Shown: in pieces, positions 8,855 to 18,624 of the stretch
Position numbering within the stretch: position 1 is the stretch's first letter
Layout: each line of letters starts with the position of its first letter
Assembly: GCF_009733595.1 (NCBI RefSeq)
Contig: NZ_WOFH01000004.1
Coordinates: forward strand, 620,001 to 684,000
Source of the DNA: Actinomadura litoris
Lineage (GTDB): Bacteria > Actinomycetota > Actinomycetes > Streptosporangiales > Streptosporangiaceae
DNA length: 64,000 bases
Direction: 5' to 3'
Program-made: the position numbers and the translations under genes
Notes under the pieces: generated by a model
What the model saw: only the letters and a program-made list of their open reading frames with translations
Databases searched by the model: none
What the model was told of the DNA's origin: nothing

Positions 8855-10573
8855 ATGGCACGGGCGAACGACGAGGCTGCGGCCCTCATCCAGGAACTGG
8901 CGGACCTGCTCTCGATCACGGGCGGCGACGCGTTCAAGATCAGGGCGTACGAGAAGGCGGCCCGCGCGATCGCCGGGCACCCCGGCGACATCGCCGAGCT
9001 CGACCTCGCCGGGCTCCGCGCGATCCCGTCGGTCGGCTCGGCGATCGCCAAGAAGGTCGCCGACTACAACGCCACGGGCACGATCCGGCAGGTCGAGGAG
9101 CTGCGCCTGCGGATCCCCGCGGGCGTCCGCGCCCTCACCGCGATCCCCACCCTCGGCCCGAAGAAGGCCCTGACCGTCTACGAGGAGCTCGGCGTCTCCT
9201 CGGTCGACGAGCTGGCCACCGCGATCGAGGAGGGCAGGCTCAGCGGCCTGAAGGGCTTCGGCGCCAAGACCGAGGAGAACATCCTGCGCGGCATCGAGCT
9301 GATGCGCGCCTCGGGCGGGCGCGTCCTGGTCGACGCGGCCGCGAGCGTCGCCGACGAGATCGTCGCGGCGCTGTCGGCGCTCCCCCAGGTGGAGCGCTGC
9401 GCGCACGCCGGGTCGCTGCGCCGCATGCGCGAGACGATCGGGGACGTCGACGTCCTCGCCGCCTCCCGCGACCCGCATCCGATCATGGAGGTGTTCACCG
9501 CGCTGCCCGTCGTCGCCGAGGTCGTCGCGGGCGGCGACAAGAAGACCTCGATCCGCACCGCCACCGGCCTCCAGGTCGACCTGCGGGTCGTCCCGCCCGA
9601 GTCGTGGGGCGCCGCGATGCAGTACTTCACCGGCTCGCAGGCGCACAACATCCGCACTCGCGAGATCGCGGTGCGGGCCGGGCTCAAGCTCTCCGAGTAC
9701 GGCCTGTTCCACGCCGGCTCGGACGAGCCGATCGTCTCCGCGACCGAGGAGGAGGTCTACGACCGCCTCGGCCTGCCCTGGATCCACCCGACCCTCCGCG
9801 AGGACACCGGCGAGATCGAGGCCGCCCTCGACGGCACGCTGCCCGACCTGGTCACCGAGGCCGACCTGCGCGGCGACCTGCACAGCCACACCGACCTGAC
9901 CGACGGCACCGCGTCCCTGGAGGCCATGGCCGCCGCCGCCGCGTCCCGCGGCCTGGAGTACTACGCGATCACCGACCACGCGCCCGACCTGGTCATGCAG
10001 CGCATGACCGACGAGAAGACGCTGGCGCAGCGGGAGCGGATCGCCGAACTCCAGAAGGAGTACCCGGGCCTCGTGCTCCTGCACGGCACCGAACTCAACA
10101 TCGACCCCGACGGCGGCGTCGACTGGGACGCCGACTTCCTGTCCGGCTTCGACGTGTGCGTGGCCTCCGTCCACTCCCACTTCACCCAGGACCAGGCCGC
10201 CATGACGCGGCGCCTCGTCCGCGCGTGCGAGAACCCGCACGTCCATGTCATCGGCCACCCCACGGCCCGCAGCATCGGCCGCCGCCCCCCGGTCGACGCC
10301 GACTGGGACGAGGTCTTCCGCGCCGCCGCCCGCACCGGCACCGCCCTGGAGATCGACTCCTTCCCCGACCGCCTCGACCTGCCCGCCGACCTGATCCGCC
10401 GCGCCAAGCGCTTCGGCTGCCGCTTCTCCATCGACACCGACGCCCACTCCCTCGGCCACCACCGCAACATCCGCTACGGCGTCGGCACCGCCCAGCGCGG
10501 CTGGCTGACCCCCGACGACGTCATCAACACCTGGCCCCTCCCCCGCCTCCGCGCCTTCCTCAAGAAGACCTGA
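8855..10573 (+). CDS. polX: Family X DNA polymerase/3'-5' exonuclease PolX
   Basis: A 572-residue protein with the bacterial PolX layout. Residues 1-95 form the helix-hairpin-helix 8-kDa domain (FKIRAYEKAARAI, IPSVGSAIAKK), with a second HhH around 95-145. A nucleotidyltransferase palm carries GSLRR at 186-190 and the metal-binding Asp197 and Asp199 in GDVDV, with a third Asp near 239 (LQVDLRV). From about residue 340 there is a C-terminal PHP phosphoesterase domain with DLHSHTD, ITDHAPD and DTDAHS metal ligands. Likely role: gap filling and 3' end trimming in base excision repair. Starts 39 bp after prcB on the same strand. Confidence 0.93.
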   Translation: MARANDEAAALIQELADLLSITGGDAFKIRAYEKAARAIAGHPGDIAELDLAGLRAIPSVGSAIAKKVADYNATGTIRQVEELRLRIPAGVRALTAIPTLGPKKALTVYEELGVSSVDELATAIEEGRLSGLKGFGAKTEENILRGIELMRASGGRVLVDAAASVADEIVAALSALPQVERCAHAGSLRRMRETIGDVDVLAASRDPHPIMEVFTALPVVAEVVAGGDKKTSIRTATGLQVDLRVVPPESWGAAMQYFTGSQAHNIRTREIAVRAGLKLSEYGLFHAGSDEPIVSATEEEVYDRLGLPWIHPTLREDTGEIEAALDGTLPDLVTEADLRGDLHSHTDLTDGTASLEAMAAAAASRGLEYYAITDHAPDLVMQRMTDEKTLAQRERIAELQKEYPGLVLLHGTELNIDPDGGVDWDADFLSGFDVCVASVHSHFTQDQAAMTRRLVRACENPHVHVIGHPTARSIGRRPPVDADWDEVFRAAARTGTALEIDSFPDRLDLPADLIRRAKRFGCRFSIDTDAHSLGHHRNIRYGVGTAQRGWLTPDDVINTWPLPRLRAFLKKT

Positions 10574-11241
10574 ACTCGACCACTCCCCGCCGCCCGAACC
10601 CGCAGAACCCCGGAGGCCCCTGTAGGGCATAGCTCGCCCAAGACTTGCCCCGCCCCCACTGCGTCCTCGGGAGGTCTGGGGCGTCTCGAAGGCCCGGCCC
10701 AAGACCTGGTCCGGTCGAGCCACCGGACCTGCGCGTCCGCATCCGGGAGACATGACGCACTCGCGGGACTCACCGCACGGCGCCCCCTCGGGCTCCGGCA
10801 AGCGGCGAGCCTCACCGCACGCCTACGGGCCCTCCGAGAACAGGCGCCTCTGAGCCGAACCCCCCAGAAGCGGCCCGGCGCGAAGACCCCCAGGCGAGCG
10901 GCAAGGCTCACTGCACGGCTCCGGACCCTCCGGGAGACGGGCGCACCCTCTGAGCCGCCCCCAGAAGCAGCCCGGCGCGAAGAGTTACAGGCAAGCGGCG
11001 AGGTTCAGCGCACGGCTACGGGCCTCCGGGAACGGGGCATCTTCTGGGCCGAACCAAGCAGAAGCAGCTCGGCCCGAAGGCCCCCGAGCGGTCGGCGATA
11101 GCGCTACCCGGGCGGCGGCTTTCTGGCCGCCGGGGCCCTCTTGGTCGTCCGGGGGCTTCCTGGTTGGCGGGGGCGGGCGCCTCGGGTTGGCGGCCTCGGC
11201 GGGAGCGGGGGGCTCGGTACCCCCTCGCCCCGGCGGGCGGG
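10574..11241. other. 668-bp non-coding interval with tandem repeats
   Basis: No convincing gene was found between the polX stop and the heme A synthase stop. Open frames here are Arg-rich and lack ribosome sites and family motifs. The interval separates convergent genes. Its main content is a degenerate tandem repeat (10797-11087) and, before it, two near copies of GCCCAAGACYTG (about 10635 and 10708). Confidence 0.7.
10797..11087 (+). repeat. Degenerate tandem repeat, ~97-bp period, three units
   Basis: Units begin at 10797, 10893 and 10990, spacing 96 and 97 bp. Each starts with GGC(A/G)AGCGGC(A/G)AG, continues with CGCACG-CTACGGGCC-like sequence and CCTCCG(G)GA, then CTCTGAGCCG, and ends with AGAAGC-GC-CGGC-CGAAG. 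The units share clear blocks but have drifted, and no unit keeps a reading frame with its neighbours. I know of no named family. Confidence 0.75.
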
Positions 11242-12243
11242 TCAGGCGGGTTGGGGGGCCTCGGTCGTCGTCGGCTCGGGGGCCGGGGCCGTGGCGGACG
11301 GGACGGGGCCCCGGTCGCGGAGGGCGAGGGCCAGGCGCCAGGCGGCGATCCACAGCAGGACGGCGCCGAGCATGTGCAGGACGACCAGCGGTCCCGGGAC
11401 GCCCATGAAGTACTGGACGTAGCCGAGCGCGCCCTGCGCCAGCTCCAGGGCGATCAGCTCGTGGACGCGGCGCCGGGCCGCCGGCGGGGCGTCGGTGCGG
11501 TGCAGCACCACGGCGGCGAGGATCGTCAGCGCGACCGTGACCCAGGCGAGGCCGCTGTGCACGCGCGTGACGTCCTCGATGTTGAAGCCCCAGCGGCGGG
11601 AGTCGGCGTCGCCCGCGTGCGGGCCGGTGCCGGTGACGACGGTGCCCGCGACGAGCACCACGCCGCAGGCGGCCACGAGCGCGGCGGCGAGGCGGCGGAC
11701 GCGGGGGGCGGCCAGCGCGCGGGGCGGCGCGTCGCCCTCGCCGGCGCGGATCCAGAGGATCACGCAGAAGACCAGCAGGGCGGGTGAGACGAGGAAGTGC
11801 AGGGCCACCGAGGCGGGGTGCAGGTCGGTGAGGACGACGATGCCGCCGATCACCGCCTGCGCGACGACGCTCATCGGCTGTGCCAGCGCCCAGCGCACGA
11901 GGGACCCGCGGCGGGGCCGCAGCCGCACCGCCGCGACGAAGACCAGCACGCCCACGCCCAGCACCACGAACGTGAGCAGCCGGTTGCCGAACTCGATCGA
12001 CATGTTCAGCGCGGGGTGCTCGGCGCTGTGGGTCGGCACGAGGCTATCGCCGGTGCAGCGGGGCCACTCGGGGCAGCCGAGCCCGGACTTGGTGACCCGG
12101 ACGGCGCCGCCGGTCGCGACGATCAGCGCGTTGCCGATCACGCCGAGCAGCGCCAGGAACCGCAGCGACCCGGGGGTGGGATGCCAGACGGCGTCGCGCA
12201 TGCGGGTCAGAGGGTTCGGGGATCGGTCGGCCACGGCAACCAT
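11242..12243 (-). CDS. ctaA: Heme A synthase (COX15/CtaA)
   Basis: A 333-residue polytopic membrane protein that oxidises the C8 methyl of heme O to give heme A for cytochrome aa3 oxidase. Eight hydrophobic helices are visible. The TGGAVRVTKSGLGCPEWPRC segment after helix 1 is the family hallmark, followed by EFGNRLLTF with a heme-ligand-region His nearby (HSAEHP, DLHPASVALHFLVSP), and VTRVHSGLAWVT and LVVLHMLGA in the second half. The C-terminus ends in a Pro/Thr/Ala tail. Lies upstream in the gene order of ctaB on the same strand, with a PrsW-like gene between them. Confidence 0.93.
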   Translation of the reverse strand: MVAVADRSPNPLTRMRDAVWHPTPGSLRFLALLGVIGNALIVATGGAVRVTKSGLGCPEWPRCTGDSLVPTHSAEHPALNMSIEFGNRLLTFVVLGVGVLVFVAAVRLRPRRGSLVRWALAQPMSVVAQAVIGGIVVLTDLHPASVALHFLVSPALLVFCVILWIRAGEGDAPPRALAAPRVRRLAAALVAACGVVLVAGTVVTGTGPHAGDADSRRWGFNIEDVTRVHSGLAWVTVALTILAAVVLHRTDAPPAARRRVHELIALELAQGALGYVQYFMGVPGPLVVLHMLGAVLLWIAAWRLALALRDRGPVPSATAPAPEPTTTEAPQPA

Positions 12244-12316
12244 CGTATGGGCGGGTCCCCGGGGCCTTGACCCGCCCCCCGGTTACCCGGCGGCCCGTTT
12301 CCGGTGACCCCGGCGC

Positions 12317-13528
12317 TCACCCGCCGTAGGGGCCGGGACGTCCGGGCACGAGGAACCCCGACGGCCCCTGCGGCGCCCACGGCGGGCCCGCCCGGTGCCG
12401 CGGCGGGGTACGCAGGAACGCCTGCCGGGCCAGCGCCATCAGGCCGAGCAGCGCGTCGCGGCGGGCCTCGAACCAGTGCGGCTCGGCCACACCCCGGTCG
12501 GCGCGCTTGTGCAGCAGCGCCAGCTCCGTGGCGGCGAGCTGGTAGTCGGTCATCGCGCGTCCGGCGGGCGCGCCGCCGACACCGCGCGCCCACCGCCGGG
12601 CGGCCCGGCGGGACGGGATGGAGCGCAGCATCCGCACGTCCTGGGGTGTGACCAGCCCGGTCCCGGCGTACATGGGCAGGTAGGTCTCGATGCGCCGGAC
12701 GGTGTGGCGCCGCTCGACGGCGACGATGACGATCAGCGCGACCAGCACGCAGAAGTCCAGCACGTAGACGATGCCGAGGCCGCCGAGCCCGAACGTGGTG
12801 GCGCCGTTCCACAGCCCGTGCAGCAGCATCGCGCCGAGCAGCCCGGCGACCGGCGCGAGGATCTGCCCCCTGCGGTGGGTGGCGGCGTAGGCGACGCCGA
12901 GGCCGGTCATCGAGGTGAACAGGGGGTGGCTGAGCGGCGCGACCAGGCCGCGCAGCACGAACACCGCCTGGAGCTGCTGCGCGCCGCCGTCGTCGTAGGC
13001 GCGCATGTAGTAGGTGATGTTCTCCATCATCGCGAAGCCGAGGCCGACCATGGCGGCGTAGATCAGCCCGTCCGCGAAGCCGTCGATCTCGTTGCGGCGG
13101 AACCACAGCATGCCGAACAGGGCGGCGCCCTTCAGCGACTCCTCGATGAGCGGGGCGCCGAACGTGGCGCTGACGAAGTGCCCCTTCTGCTCCCCGAAGA
13201 TCGGGACGGTGACGTACAGCAGCCCGAGCGTGTTGAGGATCAGCGCGCCGAGGACGGCGACGCCCGCGCCCCACATGAACGAGAAGACCAGGGCGCGCGG
13301 CGGCTCGGGCTCCAGCCGGTCCAGCATGAGCGCGAGCGCGACCAGCAGCGGGATCGGGATGATCGCGAGCAGCACCCCGACCCAGAACCCGGCGCCGCCG
13401 TAGAGGGCGTCGATGGCGAGCGCGACGACGGCGCACAGCCCCGAGACGGTCAGCCCCGCGATCAGTGCGACCGGGGGCCTGCCCGGGATCCGCCCTTCGA
13501 GCACCGCCTTGGGATCGACTCGCGCCAT
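12317..13528 (-). CDS. PrsW-family intramembrane metalloprotease-like protein
   Basis: A 403-residue membrane protein with about eight hydrophobic segments after a short basic leader. The family motifs are present: LEPEPPRALVFSFMWG after helix 2, the metal-site EESLKG near residue 130, FADGLIYAAMVGLGFAMMENITYY, and histidines in SHPLFTSMTGLG and LLHGLWNG. PrsW proteins cleave anti-sigma factors within the membrane in Bacillus, but targets of the actinobacterial members are not established. A soluble C-terminal tail of about 110 residues ends in a Pro/Gly-rich stretch. Lies between ctaB and ctaA on the same strand. Confidence 0.85.
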   Translation of the reverse strand: MARVDPKAVLEGRIPGRPPVALIAGLTVSGLCAVVALAIDALYGGAGFWVGVLLAIIPIPLLVALALMLDRLEPEPPRALVFSFMWGAGVAVLGALILNTLGLLYVTVPIFGEQKGHFVSATFGAPLIEESLKGAALFGMLWFRRNEIDGFADGLIYAAMVGLGFAMMENITYYMRAYDDGGAQQLQAVFVLRGLVAPLSHPLFTSMTGLGVAYAATHRRGQILAPVAGLLGAMLLHGLWNGATTFGLGGLGIVYVLDFCVLVALIVIVAVERRHTVRRIETYLPMYAGTGLVTPQDVRMLRSIPSRRAARRWARGVGGAPAGRAMTDYQLAATELALLHKRADRGVAEPHWFEARRDALLGLMALARQAFLRTPPRHRAGPPWAPQGPSGFLVPGRPGPYGG

Positions 13529-13610
13529 GACGTGAGCGTAACGGCAGGCCCGCCGGAGCGGTACGGCCGACCCGTCACCCGCGGTGATCGGGCGCCGCCC
13601 GGACGCGGGG

Positions 13611-14606
13611 TCAGTGCAGCAGCGGGTCGACGGCGACCGCGGTGAACAGCAGCGCCAGGTACACGTTGGAGAGGTGGAAGAAGCGCATCGGCCGCAGGTG
13701 GACGCCGGTCACCCCGGCGCGGACGGCCCGCAGCAGCCGGTGCCCCTCGGCGAGGAACACCAGCCCGAGGACGACCGCGACGGCGCCGTACACCGGGCCC
13801 ATCCCGGCCACCGGCCACAGCAGCAGCGAGCACGCGACGGTGGCGTAGGTGTAGACGAGGCTCTCGGTGACGACGCGGCGCTCGGTGGCGACGACCGGCA
13901 GCATCGGGACCTTGGCGACCGCGTAGTCCTCGCGGTAGCGCATGGCCAGCGTCCAGGTGTGCGGCGGCGTCCACAGGAACACGACGCCGAACAGCACGAG
14001 CGGCGTCCAGGCGAGTTCGCCGGTGATCGCGGCCCAGCCGATGAGGACGGGCATGCAGCCCGCGATGCCGCCCCACACCACGTTCTGCGAGGTGCGGCGC
14101 TTCAGCAGCAGCGAGTACACGAAGACGTAGAACAGGATCGCGAACAGCGACCCCGCCGCGGCCAGCGGGTTGACGGCGACCAGGAACCCGGCGGTGGACA
14201 GCGCCGCGAGCGTGATCCCGAAGATCAGCGCGCGGGCGGGGGTGACCTGGTGGCGGGCCAGCGGGCGGCGCCGGGTGCGGCGCATCTTGGCGTCGATGTC
14301 GCGGTCGATGTAGCAGTTGATCGCGTTGGCGGCGCCGGCCGACATCGTCCCGAAGGCGAGCGTCAGCAGGACGACCGGCAGCGGCGGGGCGCCGCCCTCG
14401 GCGAGGAACATCACCGGGATCGTGGTGATCAGGAGCAGCTCGATCACGCGCGGCTTGGTGAGCGCGACGTAGGCGCGCACGCTCGCGCCGAGCGACCGCT
14501 CGGCGGGCGCCGCGCCGGCCTCGGCCGCCGCTTCGAGGGGGGCCGCGGGCGCCCCCGGCACCTGCTCGTCGAGCTCGACCCCGCGCTTGTTGCTGAGCAC
14601 CGTCAC
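13611..14606 (-). CDS. ctaB: Protoheme IX farnesyltransferase (heme O synthase)
   Basis: A UbiA-family prenyltransferase that adds a farnesyl group to heme B, making heme O, the substrate of CtaA. The first prenyl-diphosphate/Mg site is [12 protein letters not shown] with the NxxDxxxD spacing; the second polar motif is [29 protein letters not shown] precedes the first, as is usual. Seven to nine helices follow a 40-residue hydrophilic leader. The start is unclear: GTG at 14606 gives 331 residues; a GTG at 14618 and a TTG at 14624 are also in frame, none with a strong ribosome site. Divergent from the pentose-phosphate operon. Confidence 0.92.
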   Translation of the reverse strand: MTVLSNKRGVELDEQVPGAPAAPLEAAAEAGAAPAERSLGASVRAYVALTKPRVIELLLITTIPVMFLAEGGAPPLPVVLLTLAFGTMSAGAANAINCYIDRDIDAKMRRTRRRPLARHQVTPARALIFGITLAALSTAGFLVAVNPLAAAGSLFAILFYVFVYSLLLKRRTSQNVVWGGIAGCMPVLIGWAAITGELAWTPLVLFGVVFLWTPPHTWTLAMRYREDYAVAKVPMLPVVATERRVVTESLVYTYATVACSLLLWPVAGMGPVYGAVAVVLGLVFLAEGHRLLRAVRAGVTGVHLRPMRFFHLSNVYLALLFTAVAVDPLLH

Positions 14607-15292
14607 AATCGGGTCCACGTCCAACTAGGGATGGGGAAGTCGCGTGCCGTCCGCGCCGGCCCCCCGCGATCCGGGCCCGCCTCGGCGTGGCCGCGACTTC
14701 GGCTTGGTGAAGATACCGCGGCCGCTGCCGTCAGCCGCGCAATCACTGTAGTCCGCCCCCTCCGCGGGTCGCTCACCGGGTCGCCCGGCGGGCCCGCCGG
14801 AGGCGCCGGCCGGCCGGTCCCGCCGCATACCGGGAGGCCGCGCGGGGGTCGGCGCGCGTTCACCGGCGCGCGGGGTTAGTCGCGAACCCGATCGGGCAGG
14901 GGGCTGGGGACCGGGTGCCGGGACGCGGCGGGCCGAGGAGGGCCTCTCCGCGAACCGGGCGAGGTGTCGGGGAAGCGCCGCGTCCCCGCTCCAGCCTGCG
15001 GCGGCCCGGCCGCGCGATAGGCTCGCGACGGGCACGGAGTGATCTTCGCCGGTCACGCGGACGGCGGTCGTGAGGGGGGCCCGCACGGAAGACGCACGGC
15101 GCCGCCGGACGTTATGCCAGTGGGACCCGCCGCGAGGCGTCTCCCCCGTCCCTGGGGGCACGTCACCGGTGCACCGGCGACAAGCACTGCCGAACGCGGG
15201 CAGTCCATACGACGGGTTCGTGCGACCGGCGTCGCACGAGCAGTTTCATACAGGCAGTTAATAGCAGCAGTGCGAGAGGAGCCTGGCGTTCC
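14607..15292. other. Divergent promoter region between ctaB and tkt
   Basis: 686 bp with no supported gene; the open frames here are Arg/Pro-rich shadows. It must hold the promoters of both ctaB (leftward) and the tkt operon (rightward). The last 50 bp before tkt contain the only A/T-rich spots, CATACA (15247-15252) and TTAATA (15258-15263), which are candidate -10 elements. I cannot find a convincing -35 box. Confidence 0.5.
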
Positions 15293-17419
15293 GTGAGTGG
15301 GGACAACAGCACGTTTGAATGGTCCGACATGGACCGGCGGGCGGTGGACGTGATCCGCGCCCTCGCCATGGACGCGGTCGAGGAGGCGGGCTCGGGTCAC
15401 CCCGGCACCGCGATGAGCCTCGCGCCGGCCGCCTACCTTCTCTTCCAGCGGTTCCTCCGGCACGACCCGACGGATCCGCACTGGCCCGGCCGGGACCGGT
15501 TCGTGCTGTCGTGCGGGCATTCCAGCCTGACCCTGTACATCCAGCTCTACCTGTCGGGCTACCCGCTGACGCTGGACGACCTGAAGTCGCTGCGCAAGTG
15601 GGGCAGCCTCACCCCCGGCCACCCCGAGTTCGGGCACACCGCGGGCGTCGAGACGACCACGGGGCCGCTCGGCCAAGGCATCGCCAACGCCGTGGGCATG
15701 GCGATGGCGGCGCGCCGCGAGCGCGGCCTGTTCGACCCGGACGCGCCGCGCGGCGAGTCCCCCTTCGACCACACCGTCTGGGCGTTCGCGTCCGACGGCG
15801 ACATCGAGGAGGGCATCAGCCACGAGGCGAGCGCGCTCGCGGGCCACCAGCGGCTCGGCAACCTGGTGCTGCTGTACGACGACAACCACATCTCGATCGA
15901 GGACGACACGGCGATCGCGCTGTCGGAGGACGTCCGGGCCCGGTACGCGGCCTACGGCTGGGACGTGCACACCGTCGACTGGACCGAGAACGGCGACTAC
16001 GAGGAGAACGTCGGCCGGCTCGCCGAGGCGTTCGCCGCCGCGCGGGCCGAGACGGCCCGCCCCTCGTTCATCGCGCTGCGCACGATCATCGGCTGGCCCG
16101 CGCCGAACAAGAAGAACACCGGCAAGATCCACGGGTCCGCGCTGGGCGCCGAGGAGGTCGCCGCGACCAAGCGGATCCTCGGCATGGACCCGGCGAAGAC
16201 CTTCCAGGTCCCCGAGGACGTCCTCGACCACGCCCGCGGGGTGGCCGCGCGGGGCCGCGCCGAGCACGGCGAGTGGAACAAGGCGTTCGCGGCCTGGCGC
16301 GAGGCGAACGCCGCCCGCGCCGCCGAGTTCGACCGGATCTCGACCCGCACCCTCCCGGCGGGCTGGGAGGCGGCGCTGCCCGGCTTCGAGGCGGGCAAGG
16401 CGCTGGCGACCCGCGCCGCGTCCGGCGAGGTGCTGACCGCGCTGGCGCCGGTGCTGCCGGAGCTGTGGGGCGGCTCGGCCGACCTGGCCGAGAGCAACAA
16501 CACGACGATGAAGGGCGAGCCGTCCTTCATCCCCGAGGAGTTCCAGACCAAGGAGTTCCCGGGCGACCGGTACGGCCGCACGCTGCACTTCGGCGTCCGC
16601 GAGCACGCGATGGGCGCGATCTGCAACGGGATCGCGCTGCACGGCGGCACCCGCCCCTACGGCGGCACGTTCCTGATCTTCAGCGACTACATGCGCCCGG
16701 CGGTGCGGCTCGCCGCGCTGATGAAGCTGCCGGTCACCTACGTGTGGACGCACGACTCGATCGGCCTCGGCGAGGACGGCCCGACCCACCAGCCGGTCGA
16801 GCACCTGTGGGCGCTGCGCGCGATCCCCGGCCTGGACGTGGTGCGCCCGGCGGACGCGAACGAGACCGCGGTCGCGTGGCGGACCGTCCTGGAGCACGGC
16901 GACCGCCCGGCGGGCCTGGCGCTGACCCGGCAGAAGCTGCCGACGCTGGAGCGCGGCGGCGCGATCGCGTCCGCGGACGGCGTCGCCCGGGGCGGCTACG
17001 TGCTGGTGGACGCCGAGGGCGGCCGGCCCGAGGTGATCATCATCGCGACCGGCAGCGAGGTGCAGTTGGCTCTGGAGGCGCGCGAGGCGCTCCAGGCGGA
17101 GGGCACCCCGACGCGGGTCGTCTCGATGCCGTGCGTGGAGTGGTTCGAGGAGCAGACCGACGCCTACCGGCAGGAGGTGCTGCCGCCCGGCGTGCGCGCC
17201 CGCGTGTCGGTGGAGGCCGGGATCGCGCTCGGCTGGCGCGGCTACGTCGGCGACGCCGGCGAGTCGGTGAGCCTGGAGCACTTCGGCGCGTCCGCCGACT
17301 ACAAGACGCTGTACCTCCAGTTCGGGATCACCGCCGAGCGGGTCGTCGCGGCGGCGAAGGCCAGCCTGATCAAGGCCGGTGTCAAGGACGCCGGCCGCGG
17401 CGAGACCACCGGCAACTGA
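15293..17419 (+). CDS. tkt: Transketolase
   Basis: A 708-residue thiamine-diphosphate enzyme of the non-oxidative pentose phosphate pathway. Visible motifs are [15 protein letters not shown] near residue 31, the [16 protein letters not shown] substrate segment, the ThDP/Mg motif SDGDIEEG with the downstream Asn in [10 protein letters not shown], and the second-subunit catalytic region [10 protein letters not shown]. The end includes the C-terminal [10 protein letters not shown] domain. The GTG start sits ten bases after GAGAGGAG. First gene of the tkt-tal-pgi-like-zwf-opcA operon. Confidence 0.97.
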   Translation: MSGDNSTFEWSDMDRRAVDVIRALAMDAVEEAGSGHPGTAMSLAPAAYLLFQRFLRHDPTDPHWPGRDRFVLSCGHSSLTLYIQLYLSGYPLTLDDLKSLRKWGSLTPGHPEFGHTAGVETTTGPLGQGIANAVGMAMAARRERGLFDPDAPRGESPFDHTVWAFASDGDIEEGISHEASALAGHQRLGNLVLLYDDNHISIEDDTAIALSEDVRARYAAYGWDVHTVDWTENGDYEENVGRLAEAFAAARAETARPSFIALRTIIGWPAPNKKNTGKIHGSALGAEEVAATKRILGMDPAKTFQVPEDVLDHARGVAARGRAEHGEWNKAFAAWREANAARAAEFDRISTRTLPAGWEAALPGFEAGKALATRAASGEVLTALAPVLPELWGGSADLAESNNTTMKGEPSFIPEEFQTKEFPGDRYGRTLHFGVREHAMGAICNGIALHGGTRPYGGTFLIFSDYMRPAVRLAALMKLPVTYVWTHDSIGLGEDGPTHQPVEHLWALRAIPGLDVVRPADANETAVAWRTVLEHGDRPAGLALTRQKLPTLERGGAIASADGVARGGYVLVDAEGGRPEVIIIATGSEVQLALEAREALQAEGTPTRVVSMPCVEWFEEQTDAYRQEVLPPGVRARVSVEAGIALGWRGYVGDAGESVSLEHFGASADYKTLYLQFGITAERVVAAAKASLIKAGVKDAGRGETTGN

Positions 17420-17446
17420 ACCCCCGACAATCGAACCACCGGCTCA

Positions 17447-17470
17447 CGGGGCCCGTCTCGGCGGGCCCCG
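17447..17470 (+). terminator. Hairpin in the tkt-tal gap
   Basis: Perfect 9-bp stem CGGGGCCCG / CGGGCCCCG (17447-17455 and 17462-17470) with a 6-base loop, no U-tract. It could partly terminate or stabilise the 3' end of tkt mRNA; it lies within an otherwise co-directional operon. Confidence 0.5.
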
Positions 17471-17508
17471 GGGCCGCCCCCCGCGAACTCGATGACGAGG
17501 AGAAAGCG

Positions 17509-18624
17509 ATGAGCGACAACCTGAAGCGGCTCTCGGACGAGGGCGTGTCGATCTGGCTCGACGACATCAGCCGGGAACGGCTGCGGACGGGCGGCCTCGC
17601 GGCCCTGGTCAAGGACAGCAACGTCGTCGGCGTCACGTCCAACCCGACGATCTTCGCCAAGGCGCTGAGCAAGGGCACCGCCTACGACGACCAGGTCCGC
17701 GACCTCGCGCTGCGGGGCGTGGACGTGGAGGAGGCGTCCCGCGCGATCACCACCTACGACATCCGCTGGGGCTGCGACGTGCTGCGCCCCGTCTACGACC
17801 GGACGGACGGCCTGGACGGCCGCGTGTCGATCGAGGTCGACCCGCGGCTGGCCCGCGAGACCGAGCGGACGGTCGCCGAGGCGCGCGCGCTGTGGTGGCT
17901 GGTGGACCGGCCGAACCTGTTCATCAAGATCCCGGCGACCCCGGCGGGGCTGCCGGCGATCACCGCGACGCTCGCCGAGGGCATCAGCGTGAACGTGACG
18001 CTGATCTTCTCGCTGGAGCGCTACGGCGAGGTCGTCGACGCGTTCTTCGCGGGCCTGGAGCAGGCGCGCGCGAACGGCCACGACCTGTCGAAGATCGCCT
18101 CGGTCGCCTCGTTCTTCGTCAGCCGGGTCGACACCGAGATCGACAAGCGGCTCGACAAGATCGGCTCGGACGAGGCGAAGGGCCTGCGCTCCAAGGCGGG
18201 CCTCGCCAACGCGCGGCTCGCGTACGCGCTGTACGAGGAGAAGTTCGCCACCGACCGCTGGAAGGCCCTCAAGGACGCGGGGGCCCGCCCGCAGCGTCCG
18301 CTGTGGGCCTCGACCGGCGTGAAGGACCCGGACCTCAAGGACACGCTGTACGTGGACGAGCTGGTCGCTCCCGGCACCGTCAACACGATGCCGGAGGCGA
18401 CGCTGGAGGCCGAGGCCGACCACGGCGAGGTCCGCGGCGACACCGTCCGCGGCGCCTACGACGACGCCCGCGCGCACATGGCGGCGCTGAAGGCCGTCGG
18501 CGTCGACTACGACGACGTGGTCCAGGTGCTGGAGGACGAGGGCGTCGAGAAGTTCGAGGCGTCCTGGACGGAGCTGCTCGGCTCCATCTCCGGCGAGCTG
18601 GAGTCCAAGAGGGCCGGCGCGTGA
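17509..18624 (+). CDS. tal: Transaldolase
   Basis: A 371-residue actinobacterial-type transaldolase transferring dihydroxyacetone between sugar phosphates. [10 protein letters not shown] lies near residues 44-53, the Schiff-base Lys is at about 140 in LFIKIPAT, and [11 protein letters not shown] follows, then [11 protein letters not shown]. The ATG follows GACGAGGAG by six bases. The stop overlaps the GTG of the first isomerase-like gene (GTGA), echoing the Tal-Pgi fusion proteins known in other bacteria. Confidence 0.96.
   Translation: MSDNLKRLSDEGVSIWLDDISRERLRTGGLAALVKDSNVVGVTSNPTIFAKALSKGTAYDDQVRDLALRGVDVEEASRAITTYDIRWGCDVLRPVYDRTDGLDGRVSIEVDPRLARETERTVAEARALWWLVDRPNLFIKIPATPAGLPAITATLAEGISVNVTLIFSLERYGEVVDAFFAGLEQARANGHDLSKIASVASFFVSRVDTEIDKRLDKIGSDEAKGLRSKAGLANARLAYALYEEKFATDRWKALKDAGARPQRPLWASTGVKDPDLKDTLYVDELVAPGTVNTMPEATLEAEADHGEVRGDTVRGAYDDARAHMAALKAVGVDYDDVVQVLEDEGVEKFEASWTELLGSISGELESKRAGA

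Noticed and set aside
6875..10801. 1308-codon open frame on the minus strand
   Set aside because: Antisense to EamA, prcB and polX; typical high-GC shadow frame with no motifs.
14625..15161. 178-codon minus frame in the ctaB/tkt gap
   Set aside because: Composition is Arg/Pro/Gly-rich, no ribosome site, no family; taken as promoter region.
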